NCBI RefSeq assembly: GCF_021887715.1
Contig: NZ_JAIQXX010000003.1
Location: 124,001 to 188,000, forward strand
Length of the DNA: 64,000 nucleotides
Source of the DNA: Winogradskyella immobilis
Lineage (GTDB): Bacteria > Bacteroidota > Bacteroidia > Flavobacteriales > Flavobacteriaceae
Direction: 5' to 3'
A model generated the notes under the pieces. It had not been told where the DNA came from. It did not search any database and worked only from the letters and a program-made list of their open reading frames with translations. Position numbers and translations under genes: made by a program. Positions 53,246 to 62,736 of this stretch are shown here, piece after piece; the first letter of the stretch is position 1; the number at the start of each line of letters is the position of its first letter.

Positions 53246-54151
53246 ATGAAAAATCTAAAACCTTGGCTTTCTGCTATGCGTCTAAGAACGTTGCCTTTAT
53301 CTGTTTCGGGCATCGTTATAGGAACCTGTTTGGCAGCATACAATGGCAGATTCAATATATGGATATTGCTACTAGCCATACTAACAACAATAAGTTTACA
53401 AGTACTGTCTAATCTAGCTAATGATTATGGAGATGGAGTACGAGGAACAGATAATGAAGATCGTGTTGGGCCTAAACGCGCCATACAAAGTGGAGCTATT
53501 ACGCCAGATCAAATGTTAGAGGCTATTAAAAAGAATATTCTAGTAGTTATATTCTCTACCTTAGGTTTAATTTATGTGTCTTTTGGGCATACTAATCTTT
53601 TGTATGTTATACTTTTTGTCTTTTTAGGTGGCCTTTCTATGTATGCGGCTTTAAATTACACAATGGGTGATTCTCCATATGGCTATAGAGCTTTGGGAGA
53701 TGTTTTTGTATTTATATTTTTTGGGTTTATAAGTGTCATAGGTACTTATATACTTAATGTAAAAACAATAGATCACTTAGTTTTTCTTCCTGCTACAGCT
53801 TTAGGGTTGTTAAGTGTTGGTGTATTAAACTTAAATAACATGCGAGATATTGAGTCTGATGAAAAAGCAGGTAAAATAACGCTAGCAGTTAAATTAGGTC
53901 ATAAATTAGCCAAACAATACCATTATGTTTTAATTGTTGGAGCTATGGTTACTGCACTTGCATTTGGTTTGCTTTATTATGTAGAACCTTATAATCTATT
54001 ATTCTTACTGAGTTTTATTCCTTTAATAAGGCATTTAATGCATGTTAAAAATGCTAAAGTTCCGAGTGACTATGATAGTCAATTAAAGGTTTTAGCATTG
54101 TCTACATTTTTATTTTCCTTATTGTTGGGTATTGGGTATTATCTTTATTAA
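53246..54151 (+). CDS. menA: 1,4-dihydroxy-2-naphthoate polyprenyltransferase MenA
   Basis: 301 residues from the ATG at 53246; a GTG three bases upstream would add one residue. The prenyltransferase motifs NLANDYGDGVRGTDNED and NNMRDIESDEKAGK bracket nine or so membrane helices. It attaches the isoprenoid tail to DHNA. Membrane protein. Confidence 0.95.
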   Translation: MKNLKPWLSAMRLRTLPLSVSGIVIGTCLAAYNGRFNIWILLLAILTTISLQVLSNLANDYGDGVRGTDNEDRVGPKRAIQSGAITPDQMLEAIKKNILVVIFSTLGLIYVSFGHTNLLYVILFVFLGGLSMYAALNYTMGDSPYGYRALGDVFVFIFFGFISVIGTYILNVKTIDHLVFLPATALGLLSVGVLNLNNMRDIESDEKAGKITLAVKLGHKLAKQYHYVLIVGAMVTALAFGLLYYVEPYNLLFLLSFIPLIRHLMHVKNAKVPSDYDSQLKVLALSTFLFSLLLGIGYYLY

Positions 54152-54165
54152 TTCAAATTATATTT

Positions 54166-55647
54166 ATGAAACAACTTCTAACCATTACCATATGCTTAAT
54201 AGCTTTAATTAGTTTTTCTCAAACGACTAGTTTGTCTGTTATGGAGAGCAAAGAGTTTAAGGATGATGTGAAGTCGAATAAAATTTTAGCATTACATACA
54301 ACAGAGATAGGCGTTACAGCTGTAGTTAGAGATTCAAAAAAGAATTTACTTTTTGATTTATTCGATAAAGATTTAAATAAAACATATTCTAAACTTATTG
54401 AAATAAGTAAAAAAGAAAGTTATTTAGGAGATTTATTTTATGGTGATGAATTAAAGTTATTTACACTATTTAAAGAAAATAAATTTGATCGTAAAATAGC
54501 ATGTCATGTTTTTAATTTAAAAGATAAAACACATAAAAAAATTGAATTGTTTTCTGCAACAGTAGATAAAAACCAAGCTTTATTTTCAGGAAGTTCTAAA
54601 CGTGAAACAGGTTTTGCACTTTCACCAGATGGTGGTTCGTTAGTTATAGCAACAGATAATATTAAAAAGAATTCAAATTCATATACTGTTAGAGTCTTTA
54701 ATGCGAATACATTAGAATTGGAATATAAAAAATCCTATCAAGAAAGTACAGAAAAATTCTTTGAGCCTAATGATATAGCTATAGACAATTCTAAGAATGT
54801 TTATGTTGTAGGTAAATTGTTTTTAGAAGGAAAAGCTAAAAAGAAGAAAGATAAAGCAAATTATAAGTTTATTCTAAATAAAATTTCAGAATCTAAAGTT
54901 GATAATTTAGAAATTAAGCTAGAGACAGAATTTATATCTTCATTGAATATTAATAGATCTGATCAACTTAAGTTGTACGGGTTTTATTCAGATAAAAGAG
55001 ATGGACGCATTAAAGGCGGATGTAGTTTTGTTATAGATGAAAACACATTAAATGTTATTAATAAAAATAAAAATGTGTTGCCAAAGTCCGTTTATGATGA
55101 TTTGTATGGTTATCGTAAGGCTAATAAAAAAGAAGGTAAAGAATTAAGTAGTTTTTATTTAGATCATATTTTAGAAGATAACCAAGGTAATTCGTACTTA
55201 ATAGCGGAAGAGTTTTATATCACTACACAATATGTGTCTAATGGAGCTGGTGGTGGATATTGGACTACTGTGTATCACTATAATGATATTCTTATTTTAA
55301 AATTTACTTCTAAAGGTAATTTAGAATGGGGAAGAAGTATCTTTAAACGATCTACTAGTCCATCATATAATGTGTTTTTAAAGAATGATGAGTTACATGT
55401 AATACTAAATTCAGGTAAAAACTTAACAGAGAAAAAAGACGGTAGAACTAAAGTGTCTAAAGGTTGGTTTGAGTCTTCAGCTTTATATGATTTTGCCTAT
55501 GATGTTTTAGGAGAAGTATCCTATAATAAAATTCAAGATAATAAAGGAAAAACATTTTATCTTCCGTTTTACGGAGCATATCAAGGAGACCGATATATTA
55601 TGGTAAGTTCAGGAAGAAAGAAAAAACAATTTATGTCTTTGCAATAA
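54166..55647 (+). CDS. Secreted protein of unknown function, beta-propeller-like
   Basis: 493 residues with a signal peptide (about 1-18, cut after SFSQ). The mature part is a repeated strand pattern (ETGFALSPDGGSLVIATDN, NDIAIDNSKNVYVVGKLFLEG, DHILEDNQGNSYLIAEEFY, YHYNDILILKFTSKGNLEWGRSIF), typical of propeller-like domains. No enzyme motif is seen. Fifteen bases after menA on the same strand, so it may be co-transcribed with the menaquinone genes. Not recognised. Confidence 0.78.
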   Translation: MKQLLTITICLIALISFSQTTSLSVMESKEFKDDVKSNKILALHTTEIGVTAVVRDSKKNLLFDLFDKDLNKTYSKLIEISKKESYLGDLFYGDELKLFTLFKENKFDRKIACHVFNLKDKTHKKIELFSATVDKNQALFSGSSKRETGFALSPDGGSLVIATDNIKKNSNSYTVRVFNANTLELEYKKSYQESTEKFFEPNDIAIDNSKNVYVVGKLFLEGKAKKKKDKANYKFILNKISESKVDNLEIKLETEFISSLNINRSDQLKLYGFYSDKRDGRIKGGCSFVIDENTLNVINKNKNVLPKSVYDDLYGYRKANKKEGKELSSFYLDHILEDNQGNSYLIAEEFYITTQYVSNGAGGGYWTTVYHYNDILILKFTSKGNLEWGRSIFKRSTSPSYNVFLKNDELHVILNSGKNLTEKKDGRTKVSKGWFESSALYDFAYDVLGEVSYNKIQDNKGKTFYLPFYGAYQGDRYIMVSSGRKKKQFMSLQ

Positions 55648-55665
55648 AAGACTTTTAATTTTATC

Positions 55666-56403
55666 ATGAACACCAATTTCGAGACGTCTTATCATATTAA
55701 TGAAAAGCATCATTTTTGGTTTAAGGCTCGAAGATCTTTTGTAAAACAGTTACTATATGAAACATCTAAGGATAGTAAAATTCTTGATATTGGATGTTCT
55801 TCAGGAGTACTAATACAAGATTTAATTGATTGTGGTTTTAATGCTAATAATATTCATGGTATTGATATTAGTGAACGAGCTATAGAGCGAAGCAAAGTTT
55901 TGGGGATAAAACAAACCCAAATTATGGATGCTCAGAATATTAAATTCTCACATACTTTTGATTTACTTATTGCATCAGATTGTTTAGAACATTTAAAGAA
56001 TGACAATCAAGCCCTTCATAATTGGTATAACTTGTTAAATCCAGGAGGTAAGCTGATCGTTTTTGTTCCTGCGTATCAGTTTTTATGGAGTAGACATGAT
56101 GAAGCAAATAACCATTATAGACGTTATACTAAATTAGGTTTGAAAAGAAAATTAATCGCTTCAAACTTTATTATTGAAAAAGCAAGTTATTGGAATACAT
56201 TATTATTTCTTCCTATAGCTTTAGTCCGATTATTCAACAAACTGTTTTTATCAAAAGCAAAAACAAATACGTCTACACTAAAAACTCCAGTTGGTAATAC
56301 TTTATTTTATAGCATACTTAAACTTGAAAACAAGCTATTGTCTAAAATTAGCTTTCCTTTTGGTGTAAGTACATTCTGCGTTGTAACAAAACCTAAAAAG
56401 TGA
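55666..56403 (+). CDS. Class I SAM-dependent methyltransferase
   Basis: 245 residues. KILDIGCSSGVLIQDLI is motif I, ASDCLEHLKND and NPGGKLIVFVPAYQFLWSRHDEANNHYRRYTK motifs follow, as in Methyltransf_23 proteins that act on lipids or sugars. A hydrophobic helix in the last third (LFLPIALVRLFNKLF) suggests membrane contact. It is not MenG-like (no UbiE motifs), and its target is unknown. Confidence 0.82.
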   Translation: MNTNFETSYHINEKHHFWFKARRSFVKQLLYETSKDSKILDIGCSSGVLIQDLIDCGFNANNIHGIDISERAIERSKVLGIKQTQIMDAQNIKFSHTFDLLIASDCLEHLKNDNQALHNWYNLLNPGGKLIVFVPAYQFLWSRHDEANNHYRRYTKLGLKRKLIASNFIIEKASYWNTLLFLPIALVRLFNKLFLSKAKTNTSTLKTPVGNTLFYSILKLENKLLSKISFPFGVSTFCVVTKPKK

Positions 56404-56422
56404 GTATTTTTGCTATATAATT

Positions 56423-57457
56423 ATGGAGGCTACTTATCAACGTTATATTTTAAATTTTAAAAGACCTAGCGGTACATCTCGGGGAATAATGACAACCAAA
56501 GAGACTTGGTTTATTATTATTAATCATAAAGAAAAAACGGGTATTGGTGAGTGTGGTATTTTAAGAGGCTTATCTATTGATGATCGTCCAGATTACGAAA
56601 GCAAATTAAATTGGGTTTGTAAAAACATAGATTTAGGATTAGATGAATTAATTGATGCACTTGTTGAATTTCCGAGTATTCAATTTGGTTTAGAAATGGC
56701 ATTTAAATCTTTAGAGAGCAATACTCCGTTTCAGTTGTTTCCATCTTGGTTTACCTCAGGTGAAGATAATATAGCCATTAACGGCTTGGTTTGGATGGGA
56801 GATGAAGCATTTATGCGAACACAAATTAAGGATAAAATCAAAGCTGGATTTACATGTATAAAATTAAAGATCGGAGCAATAGACTTTCAAACGGAGTTGA
56901 ATATTTTAAAAACGATTAGAAAAGAATTTTCTATTTCTGATATAGAATTACGAGTAGATGCTAATGGTGCTTTTAAACCTTCTGAAGCTTTAGAGCAACT
57001 CAAACGCCTATCAGAATACCAGTTACATTCTATAGAGCAACCCATTCAACCCAATCAATTTGAAGATATGGCAAGACTTTGTGATCAGACTCCTTTACCA
57101 ATTGCTTTAGATGAAGAATTAATAGGAGTATTTTCTGTAACAAAAAAGAAAGAACTACTACAGACTATAAATCCACAATATATTATTTTAAAACCGAGTT
57201 TAATAGGTGGATTTAAAGGAAGTGATAAATGGATAAGCCTTGCAAAAGAGTATGATATAGGTTGGTGGATAACAAGCGCTTTAGAAAGTAATGTTGGTCT
57301 TAATGCCATAGCACAATGGACTTATACTTTAAAGAACAACAAGCCTCAAGGGCTCGGAACAGGAAGTTTATTTACTAATAACTTTGATTCGCCATTGCTA
57401 GTAAAAAATGGTACTTTGCATTATAATATAAACACTAATTGGAATTTTAAATTATGA
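56423..57457 (+). CDS. menC: o-Succinylbenzoate synthase MenC
   Basis: 344 residues of the enolase superfamily: CIKLKIGAIDF (Lys pair), RVDANGAFKP, SIEQPIQPNQF, ALDEELIGV and ILKPSLIGGFKG give the metal ligands and the catalytic lysine; TSALESNVGLNAIAQW near the end. It dehydrates SHCHC to o-succinylbenzoate. The CPBP gene overlaps its stop by 4 bases (ATGA). Confidence 0.94.
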   Translation: MEATYQRYILNFKRPSGTSRGIMTTKETWFIIINHKEKTGIGECGILRGLSIDDRPDYESKLNWVCKNIDLGLDELIDALVEFPSIQFGLEMAFKSLESNTPFQLFPSWFTSGEDNIAINGLVWMGDEAFMRTQIKDKIKAGFTCIKLKIGAIDFQTELNILKTIRKEFSISDIELRVDANGAFKPSEALEQLKRLSEYQLHSIEQPIQPNQFEDMARLCDQTPLPIALDEELIGVFSVTKKKELLQTINPQYIILKPSLIGGFKGSDKWISLAKEYDIGWWITSALESNVGLNAIAQWTYTLKNNKPQGLGTGSLFTNNFDSPLLVKNGTLHYNINTNWNFKL

Positions 57458-58416
57458 AATTAGATTACATACAACAAGCATATAACGGATTATATGATTC
57501 TTGGAGATATATTATAGGAACTATAATAATATTTATTGCATGGCAATTTATAGGAGCGATACCTTTAGGGATATTTCTAATTGCTAAAGTTTTTAATGGA
57601 GCTACTATGGCAACTGATATACCTGGAATGGTAGATATGTTAGGAAGTAATTTATTTCTGTTTTTAATGCTTGTTTCATTCGCAGTAGGTTTAGTCGGTG
57701 TAATATTATCTGCAAAATTATTACATAAACAGTCCTTTAAGAGCTTAACTACTGCTAGAAATAAGATCGATTGGAAACGATTTTGGTTTATCTTTATTTT
57801 ATGGGGAACTATCTCTTCTGGCTTAGTATTATTAGATTATTACTTAACTCCAGAAGATTATGTGTTTAATTTTAACGCTAAAGCTTTTATAATTTTAGCA
57901 GTTATAGGCATTCTATTATTACCGTTACAAACAAGTTTTGAAGAGTACTTTTTTAGAGGCTATTTAATGCAAGGACTAGGAGTAATATTTAAAAACAGAT
58001 GGGCACCTTTAGTTTTGACATCTGTAGGCTTTGGAATGTTACACATTTTTAATCCAGAAGTAGACACACTTGGTCCTGTAATAATGATATTTTACATAGG
58101 TACAGGCTTTATATTAGGTATAATGACACTTATGGATGAAGGTTTAGAGTTAGCATTAGGGTTCCATGCAGCCAATAATTTATTTACAGCATTATTGGTA
58201 ACAGCAGATTGGACAGCATTACAAACAGATTCTATTTTAAAAGATATATCAGACCCTAGTAGAGTGAGTTTTGTAGAAATAGCGGCACCAGTGCTTGTAA
58301 TATATCCCTTAATATTATTTATTCTATCAAAAAAATACGGATGGAAAAACTGGAAAGAAAAATTATTTGGTCCAGTAGTAGAGCCACTTAAAGACGATTA
58401 CAAAGTCATAGAGTAA
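57454..58416 (+). CDS. CPBP-family intramembrane metalloprotease
   Basis: 320 residues with about eight membrane helices. The signature motifs are FEEYFFRGYLMQGLG (EExxxR, about residues 161-167), FGMLHIFNPE, and GFHAANNLFTALL (His in each). These proteases cleave membrane-anchored substrates, such as sigma regulators or toxins. It is translationally coupled to menC before and menE after (overlap of one base), an unusual place. Function in the cluster is unclear. Confidence 0.9.
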   Translation: MKLDYIQQAYNGLYDSWRYIIGTIIIFIAWQFIGAIPLGIFLIAKVFNGATMATDIPGMVDMLGSNLFLFLMLVSFAVGLVGVILSAKLLHKQSFKSLTTARNKIDWKRFWFIFILWGTISSGLVLLDYYLTPEDYVFNFNAKAFIILAVIGILLLPLQTSFEEYFFRGYLMQGLGVIFKNRWAPLVLTSVGFGMLHIFNPEVDTLGPVIMIFYIGTGFILGIMTLMDEGLELALGFHAANNLFTALLVTADWTALQTDSILKDISDPSRVSFVEIAAPVLVIYPLILFILSKKYGWKNWKEKLFGPVVEPLKDDYKVIE

Positions 58417-59498
58417 TGACACCTAATTACACGAATATCCATAATCGTTTTAAGTATAATGGACAGCATTTTAATTCATCTCAATTAAAAGAACTTGCTT
58501 ATAATTTAGTTAAAGAAGAGAAAGATTATAAAATCGTTATAGGGCGTTTTTTGTTAGATTGGTTAGATGACAATGCTACAATAGAAGTAGAAACATCTGG
58601 TTCAACTGGTACGCCAAAGCGTATCACCATAGATAAACAAGCAATGGTGAACTCTGCACTTGCTACGGGTTCTTTTTTTAAATTAAAACCAGGCGATTCT
58701 GCTCTACATTGTTTGCCAACTCAGTTTATAGCTGGTAAAATGATGTTGGTTCGTGCATTAATTTTAGGTTTAGAAATAGATTGTATAGCACCAACAACTA
58801 ATCTTGTATTTGATTATAAAAAGCACTATCATTTTTGTGCTATGATTCCGCTTCAAGTTGCAAATACATTAGCGTATTTGTCAAATATTAAAACCATTAT
58901 TATAGGAGGAGCTTCAATTGGTCAAAACGTATTGAAAAAAATAGAATCTTGCCCTAATCACTTTTATGAAACCTATGGAATGACAGAAACAGTAACCCAT
59001 GTTGCTATCAAACCTATAACGTCTAAATCACAGAAAGGTGAAGATTGCTTTTCAGCGTTGCCAAATGTTCTATTTAGTATTGATGACAAGCAATGCTTAG
59101 TTATTAATGCTTTAAAACTATCAAAGGAATCTATAATAACGAATGATGTTGTTGATTTAAAGTCCAAAACTACTTTTAAATGGTTAGGACGTTACGATTC
59201 TGTTATCAATTCTGGTGGGCTTAAATTATTTCCAGAACAGATTGAACAACAACTACAATCAATTATCAAAGAACGTTTTATTATTGCTTCAGAACCCGAT
59301 GACGATTTAGGAGAGAAATTGATTCTTATTATAGAAAACCCAAGCAATGACATCGCTAGCATTGATAGGTGTATCCGTGATTTTTCTAACCTTAAAAAAT
59401 TAGAAATCCCTAGAAAAATATATGCATTAGAAGCATTTGTAGAAACGCAAAACTCTAAAATTCAGCGTGCTAAAACTATATCTAAAGCTTTAGCATAG
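58416..59498 (+). CDS. menE: o-Succinylbenzoate-CoA ligase MenE
   Basis: 360 residues, shorter than the about 450-490 of many MenE: the N-terminal part is reduced. AMP-binding motifs: ETSGSTGTPKRIT, YETYGMTETVTHVA, WLGRYDSVINSGGLKLFPEQIE, and NSKIQRAKT with the Lys that closes the active site. It adenylates and thioesterifies OSB. Last of the men genes in the window. Confidence 0.92.
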   Translation: MTPNYTNIHNRFKYNGQHFNSSQLKELAYNLVKEEKDYKIVIGRFLLDWLDDNATIEVETSGSTGTPKRITIDKQAMVNSALATGSFFKLKPGDSALHCLPTQFIAGKMMLVRALILGLEIDCIAPTTNLVFDYKKHYHFCAMIPLQVANTLAYLSNIKTIIIGGASIGQNVLKKIESCPNHFYETYGMTETVTHVAIKPITSKSQKGEDCFSALPNVLFSIDDKQCLVINALKLSKESIITNDVVDLKSKTTFKWLGRYDSVINSGGLKLFPEQIEQQLQSIIKERFIIASEPDDDLGEKLILIIENPSNDIASIDRCIRDFSNLKKLEIPRKIYALEAFVETQNSKIQRAKTISKALA

Positions 59499-59589
59499 TT
59501 TACTCACCGAAACGTATACTTCACGCATTCTCAGTTTTTTAACAAACAGTCTGTATTTAGTTTTATAGAAACTTTTAAAACACAGACCG

Positions 59590-60186
59590 ATGAAAAATGT
59601 ATTACAACTAGTTGCTGCGCTGTTAATTGCAGTTCAGTTAAACAGCCAAGAAAAAAATGTAGAAACAGAATCTGTAACCTTAGATAGTCTTATAACATTT
59701 ATTGTTGAGCATTTTAATGCAGATAGTGAGAATAATCAAAATGTAACGTTTTTAGTTAAAACGTATAACGATGATTTTACACAAGAAGATAAAATTATAC
59801 TTAAACAAGCTTTTATATTATTGTCTAGACGCATGCAGGAAGATGATTTTTTAAGTATCGTATCATATTCTAACTATAATGGAATAGTTTTAAAACAAAC
59901 GGAATCTAAAGATTTAAAAAATATACTTTATGCTCTAGAGCATCCTAAAACAAGTATTAAAACATTTGGTGATGATGGTATTGAATTGGCATATGATTAT
60001 ACAAAAGAGAATTATGTGGAAGACTATGAAAACAAAGTCGTAATGATACGAATGCCAAAACGTGCTAAGAGAGTAGATAATAATTTAGTTATTGACGCAA
60101 AATCAAAAAATAAAGGAAATGGAGCTGCGGTTGTTTTATCTGCATTAGCAATTCTTCCAGAAATTATATCAGTCATTAAAAATTAA
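59590..60186 (+). CDS. Secreted VWA-like protein
   Basis: 198 residues. Signal peptide about 1-19 (LIAVQLNSQ). VTFLVKTYNDDFTQEDKIILKQAF, DDFLSIVSYSNYNGIVLKQ, and GDDGIELAYDYTKENYVE resemble a reduced von Willebrand A domain of the YfbK type, without a clear MIDAS DxSxS. A second hydrophobic helix lies near the end (AAVVLSALAILPEIISVI). Function unknown. Confidence 0.72.
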   Translation: MKNVLQLVAALLIAVQLNSQEKNVETESVTLDSLITFIVEHFNADSENNQNVTFLVKTYNDDFTQEDKIILKQAFILLSRRMQEDDFLSIVSYSNYNGIVLKQTESKDLKNILYALEHPKTSIKTFGDDGIELAYDYTKENYVEDYENKVVMIRMPKRAKRVDNNLVIDAKSKNKGNGAAVVLSALAILPEIISVIKN

Positions 60187-60190
60187 ACAT

Positions 60191-60230
60191 AAAAAAAGCC
60201 CAATGTTTTATGTAAACATTGGGCTTTTTT
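60191..60230. terminator. Bidirectional terminator
   Basis: AAAAAAGCCCAATGTTTA/TAAACATTGGGCTTTTTT between two convergent genes, an 18-pair stem with short loop. Confidence 0.9.
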
Positions 60231-60250
60231 GTTTTATAATCTAAGATCTA

Positions 60251-61105
60251 TTAACCTTCAGATAAGTTTTTCATTTCTGTTTCAATCATTTCATAGAATT
60301 GATCAATTTTAGGAAGTACAACAATACGTGTACGTCTGTTTTTAGATCTATTTTCTGCAGTATCATTATCTACTAATGGTACATGAGAACTACGACCAGC
60401 TGCAATTAATTGTTGCGAGTTAACATTTAAACTTTCTAAAACTCTAACTACAGAAGTTGCACGTTTAACACTTAAATCCCAGTTATCTAATAATGGTGGT
60501 TTACTATACGATACATTATCTGTATGCGATTCTACCATAGCTTCAAAATTAGGTTTGCTGTTAATTACTTTTGCAACTTTAGCTAAAACATCTTTAGCAC
60601 GAGACGTTACATTATAGCTACCACTTTTAAATAATAATTTATCAGCAATAGAAATAAATACAACACCTTTTTCTACATTAACTTCAATGTCTGGATCGTT
60701 AATACCAACTTCTTTCTTTAAACTAGTAACAATAGCAAGTGTTACACTATCTTTTCTAGAGATAGCATCTTGCAAACGTGATATTTTTAAATCACGCTCT
60801 TGTAAACTTTCTAAAGATTTTTCTAAGTTAGTAGCACCTTTAGTCGTTAATTCGGTTAAATCTTGAGAACTTTTAATTAAAGCATTATTACTTTTACGTA
60901 AATCTGCTAATTGTTCTTTTAAACCTTCTAAACGTGCAGATGCAGCGGCTTTTTCTGATAAACAAACATTTAGTTTTACAGTTGCAGTATTGAGTAAATC
61001 TTGAGTTTCTTTTTGTTTTGCCTCAAGTGCAGCGTACTCTTTCTTCGACACGCATGATGCCAACAACACCATTGCGCAAACACTTAATAACATTAGTTTT
61101 TTCAT
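60251..61105 (-). CDS. OmpA-family lipoprotein
   Basis: 284 residues. The lipobox LLASC is at about residue 18. Residues about 30-130 form a coiled coil rich in Lys/Glu (KEYAALEAKQKETQ..., LKEQLADLRKSNNALI), and the C-terminus is OmpA-like: VFISIADKLLFKSGSYNVTSRAK, MVESHTDNVSY and AGRSSHVPLVDNDTAENRSKNRRTRI, with the Asp and Arg that bind peptidoglycan. It should tether the outer membrane to the wall. Confidence 0.92.
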   Translation of the reverse strand: MKKLMLLSVCAMVLLASCVSKKEYAALEAKQKETQDLLNTATVKLNVCLSEKAAASARLEGLKEQLADLRKSNNALIKSSQDLTELTTKGATNLEKSLESLQERDLKISRLQDAISRKDSVTLAIVTSLKKEVGINDPDIEVNVEKGVVFISIADKLLFKSGSYNVTSRAKDVLAKVAKVINSKPNFEAMVESHTDNVSYSKPPLLDNWDLSVKRATSVVRVLESLNVNSQQLIAAGRSSHVPLVDNDTAENRSKNRRTRIVVLPKIDQFYEMIETEMKNLSEG

Positions 61106-61212
61106 AATTGAATTGTATAATTTTCTAGGTTAAATAATTGTACTTCAAAATTATTGAAAAGAACAATGGGTATCACAGGGATTAACAATTTTTTTAACAG
61201 TTTTATAAACAA

Positions 61213-62205
61213 TTAAAAGGTTTTATTTTTCTTTATAAAATAAGACCAAACAATAGAGTTGCAGTTGTAATAGTTAGAGCGCTTTTTTAATTGTTTTCTT
61301 TGTTTCAATAATCGGGGTAGAGCATTGTAAAAGCTAAAATGTGCTTTTAGTATAGAGAAACAATGTAATAACTGTAATTGAAATATAAAACGAATTCCTG
61401 CGATGCCATCTAATACCATTCTTAAAAACACTCTAGCAAATAGATTTTTGTCTGTATTCTTTGTCAGAGTATAAAGACTATTTCTAAAATTTAAATAGGT
61501 TTTTTTAGGATTTGTGGTATTTAGAGTCGCGCCACCAACATGGTAGACTGTTGAATTGCCAATATATTTGGCTTTATAACCTAAATTATATGCACGCCAG
61601 CATAAGTCGATTTCTTCCATATGTGCAAAAAAAGAAGCATCAAAACCATTCAATTCTTGAAAAGTAGATTTACGAATAAAAAAGCAAGCGCCAGAAGCCC
61701 AGAAAATAGTAGAAGTGTCGTTATACTGATTAGTATCTTCTTCTATAGTATTGAATATGCGACCTCGACAATACGGAAATGCATACTTATCTATAAAGCC
61801 ACCAGCAGCACCAGCATATTCAAAATGAGTTTTCTTTTTATAATCTAAAATTTTAGGCTGAATAATTACAGTTTCTGAATCTGAATTGAATTGATCAAGT
61901 ATCGGGTTTAACCAATGCTCGGTTACTTCAATATCGCTATTTAAAAGACATAAAAGCGGTTCTTTAATATGCGTAATAGCATCGTTATAACCTTTGGCAT
62001 AACCTCCATTCACAGTATTTTTAATAACTTTTACTTGTTGAAAATGTGTTTCAAGAAACGCAACAGAATCATCGGTAGAAGCATTGTCTACCACGTAGAT
62101 TTTAGCATCTTTAGAATGTTTTATAACTGATGGTAAAAAGGTGTTGAGTAAGCCTTTACCATTCCAGTTTAAAATAACTACAGCGATATCTTTTAAATGA
62201 AACAT
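61213..62205 (-). CDS. Glycosyltransferase family 2
   Basis: 330 residues. IAVVILNWNGKGLLNTFLPSV, VVDNASTDDSVAFLE, GGYAKGYNDAI, LLNSDIEVTEHWL (DxD-like), and SFFAHMEEIDLCWRAYNLGYK, the catalytic ED block. Rhamnosyl- or similar transferase type acting on surface polysaccharide; the sugar is unknown. A C-terminal hydrophobic stretch (RMVLDGIAGIRFIFQL) suggests membrane attachment. Its ATG immediately follows the HsdR_N gene stop. Confidence 0.9.
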   Translation of the reverse strand: MFHLKDIAVVILNWNGKGLLNTFLPSVIKHSKDAKIYVVDNASTDDSVAFLETHFQQVKVIKNTVNGGYAKGYNDAITHIKEPLLCLLNSDIEVTEHWLNPILDQFNSDSETVIIQPKILDYKKKTHFEYAGAAGGFIDKYAFPYCRGRIFNTIEEDTNQYNDTSTIFWASGACFFIRKSTFQELNGFDASFFAHMEEIDLCWRAYNLGYKAKYIGNSTVYHVGGATLNTTNPKKTYLNFRNSLYTLTKNTDKNLFARVFLRMVLDGIAGIRFIFQLQLLHCFSILKAHFSFYNALPRLLKQRKQLKKRSNYYNCNSIVWSYFIKKNKTF

Positions 62206-62655
62206 CTAAGTTTTTATATATTCTGGGATATCTTTTAAAAATGCATAGCGTTCAGCATCTGTATCCATTTGACAATAATAATGATTAATTCCGTTGGTTA
62301 CCATGATATAAGATGCATTTAAAGCTAAATTATAGCGCGCCACCTGATCAAAAGTGGTTTGGTCAATTTTAATTTTAGGAGCTTTACATTCTACAATTAA
62401 ATGTATAGAACCATTTGTGTTAAAGACAACAATGTCGTAGCGTTTTTTTAAACCATTGATGGTTAAAGCCTTTTCTACATTAATAAGGCTTTTTGGGTAT
62501 TTCTTTTCAGTAATTAGATAATGCACACAATGTTGGCGTACCCATTCTTCAGGTTGAAGACTGACAAACTTTTTACGAATAACATCAAAAATAGAAACTT
62601 TATTTTCTGTACTTTTGAAACGGTATTCAAACTTTGGAAAGTTGAGTTCTTGCAC
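62206..62655 (-). CDS. HsdR_N-like PD-(D/E)XK-fold protein
   Basis: 149 residues. VIRKKFVSLQPEEWVRQHCVHYLI then GLKKRYDIVVFNTNGSIHLIVECKAPKIKI give the nuclease-like core: Asp in RYDIV and the ECK triad. DQVARYNLALNASYIMVTNG follows. It is the HSDR_N_2 family, stand-alone copies of which are conserved in Bacteroidota without methylase or specificity genes, as here. Restriction is therefore unlikely; a DNA-repair or replication role next to holA is possible. The stop abuts the glycosyltransferase start. Confidence 0.88.
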   Translation of the reverse strand: MQELNFPKFEYRFKSTENKVSIFDVIRKKFVSLQPEEWVRQHCVHYLITEKKYPKSLINVEKALTINGLKKRYDIVVFNTNGSIHLIVECKAPKIKIDQTTFDQVARYNLALNASYIMVTNGINHYYCQMDTDAERYAFLKDIPEYIKT

Positions 62656-62736
62656 TAATTAAGTTGCTTAATTTCTTCAAAGTTAAACTACAAACATGGA
62701 ACTTCCAATAAACAATCTTTATTTAGTAAATAGACT

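Noticed and set aside
62206..62655. HsdR_N-like gene considered as a restriction-modification remnant
   Set aside because: No HsdM/HsdS or methylase nearby; the short form occurs alone in related bacteria.
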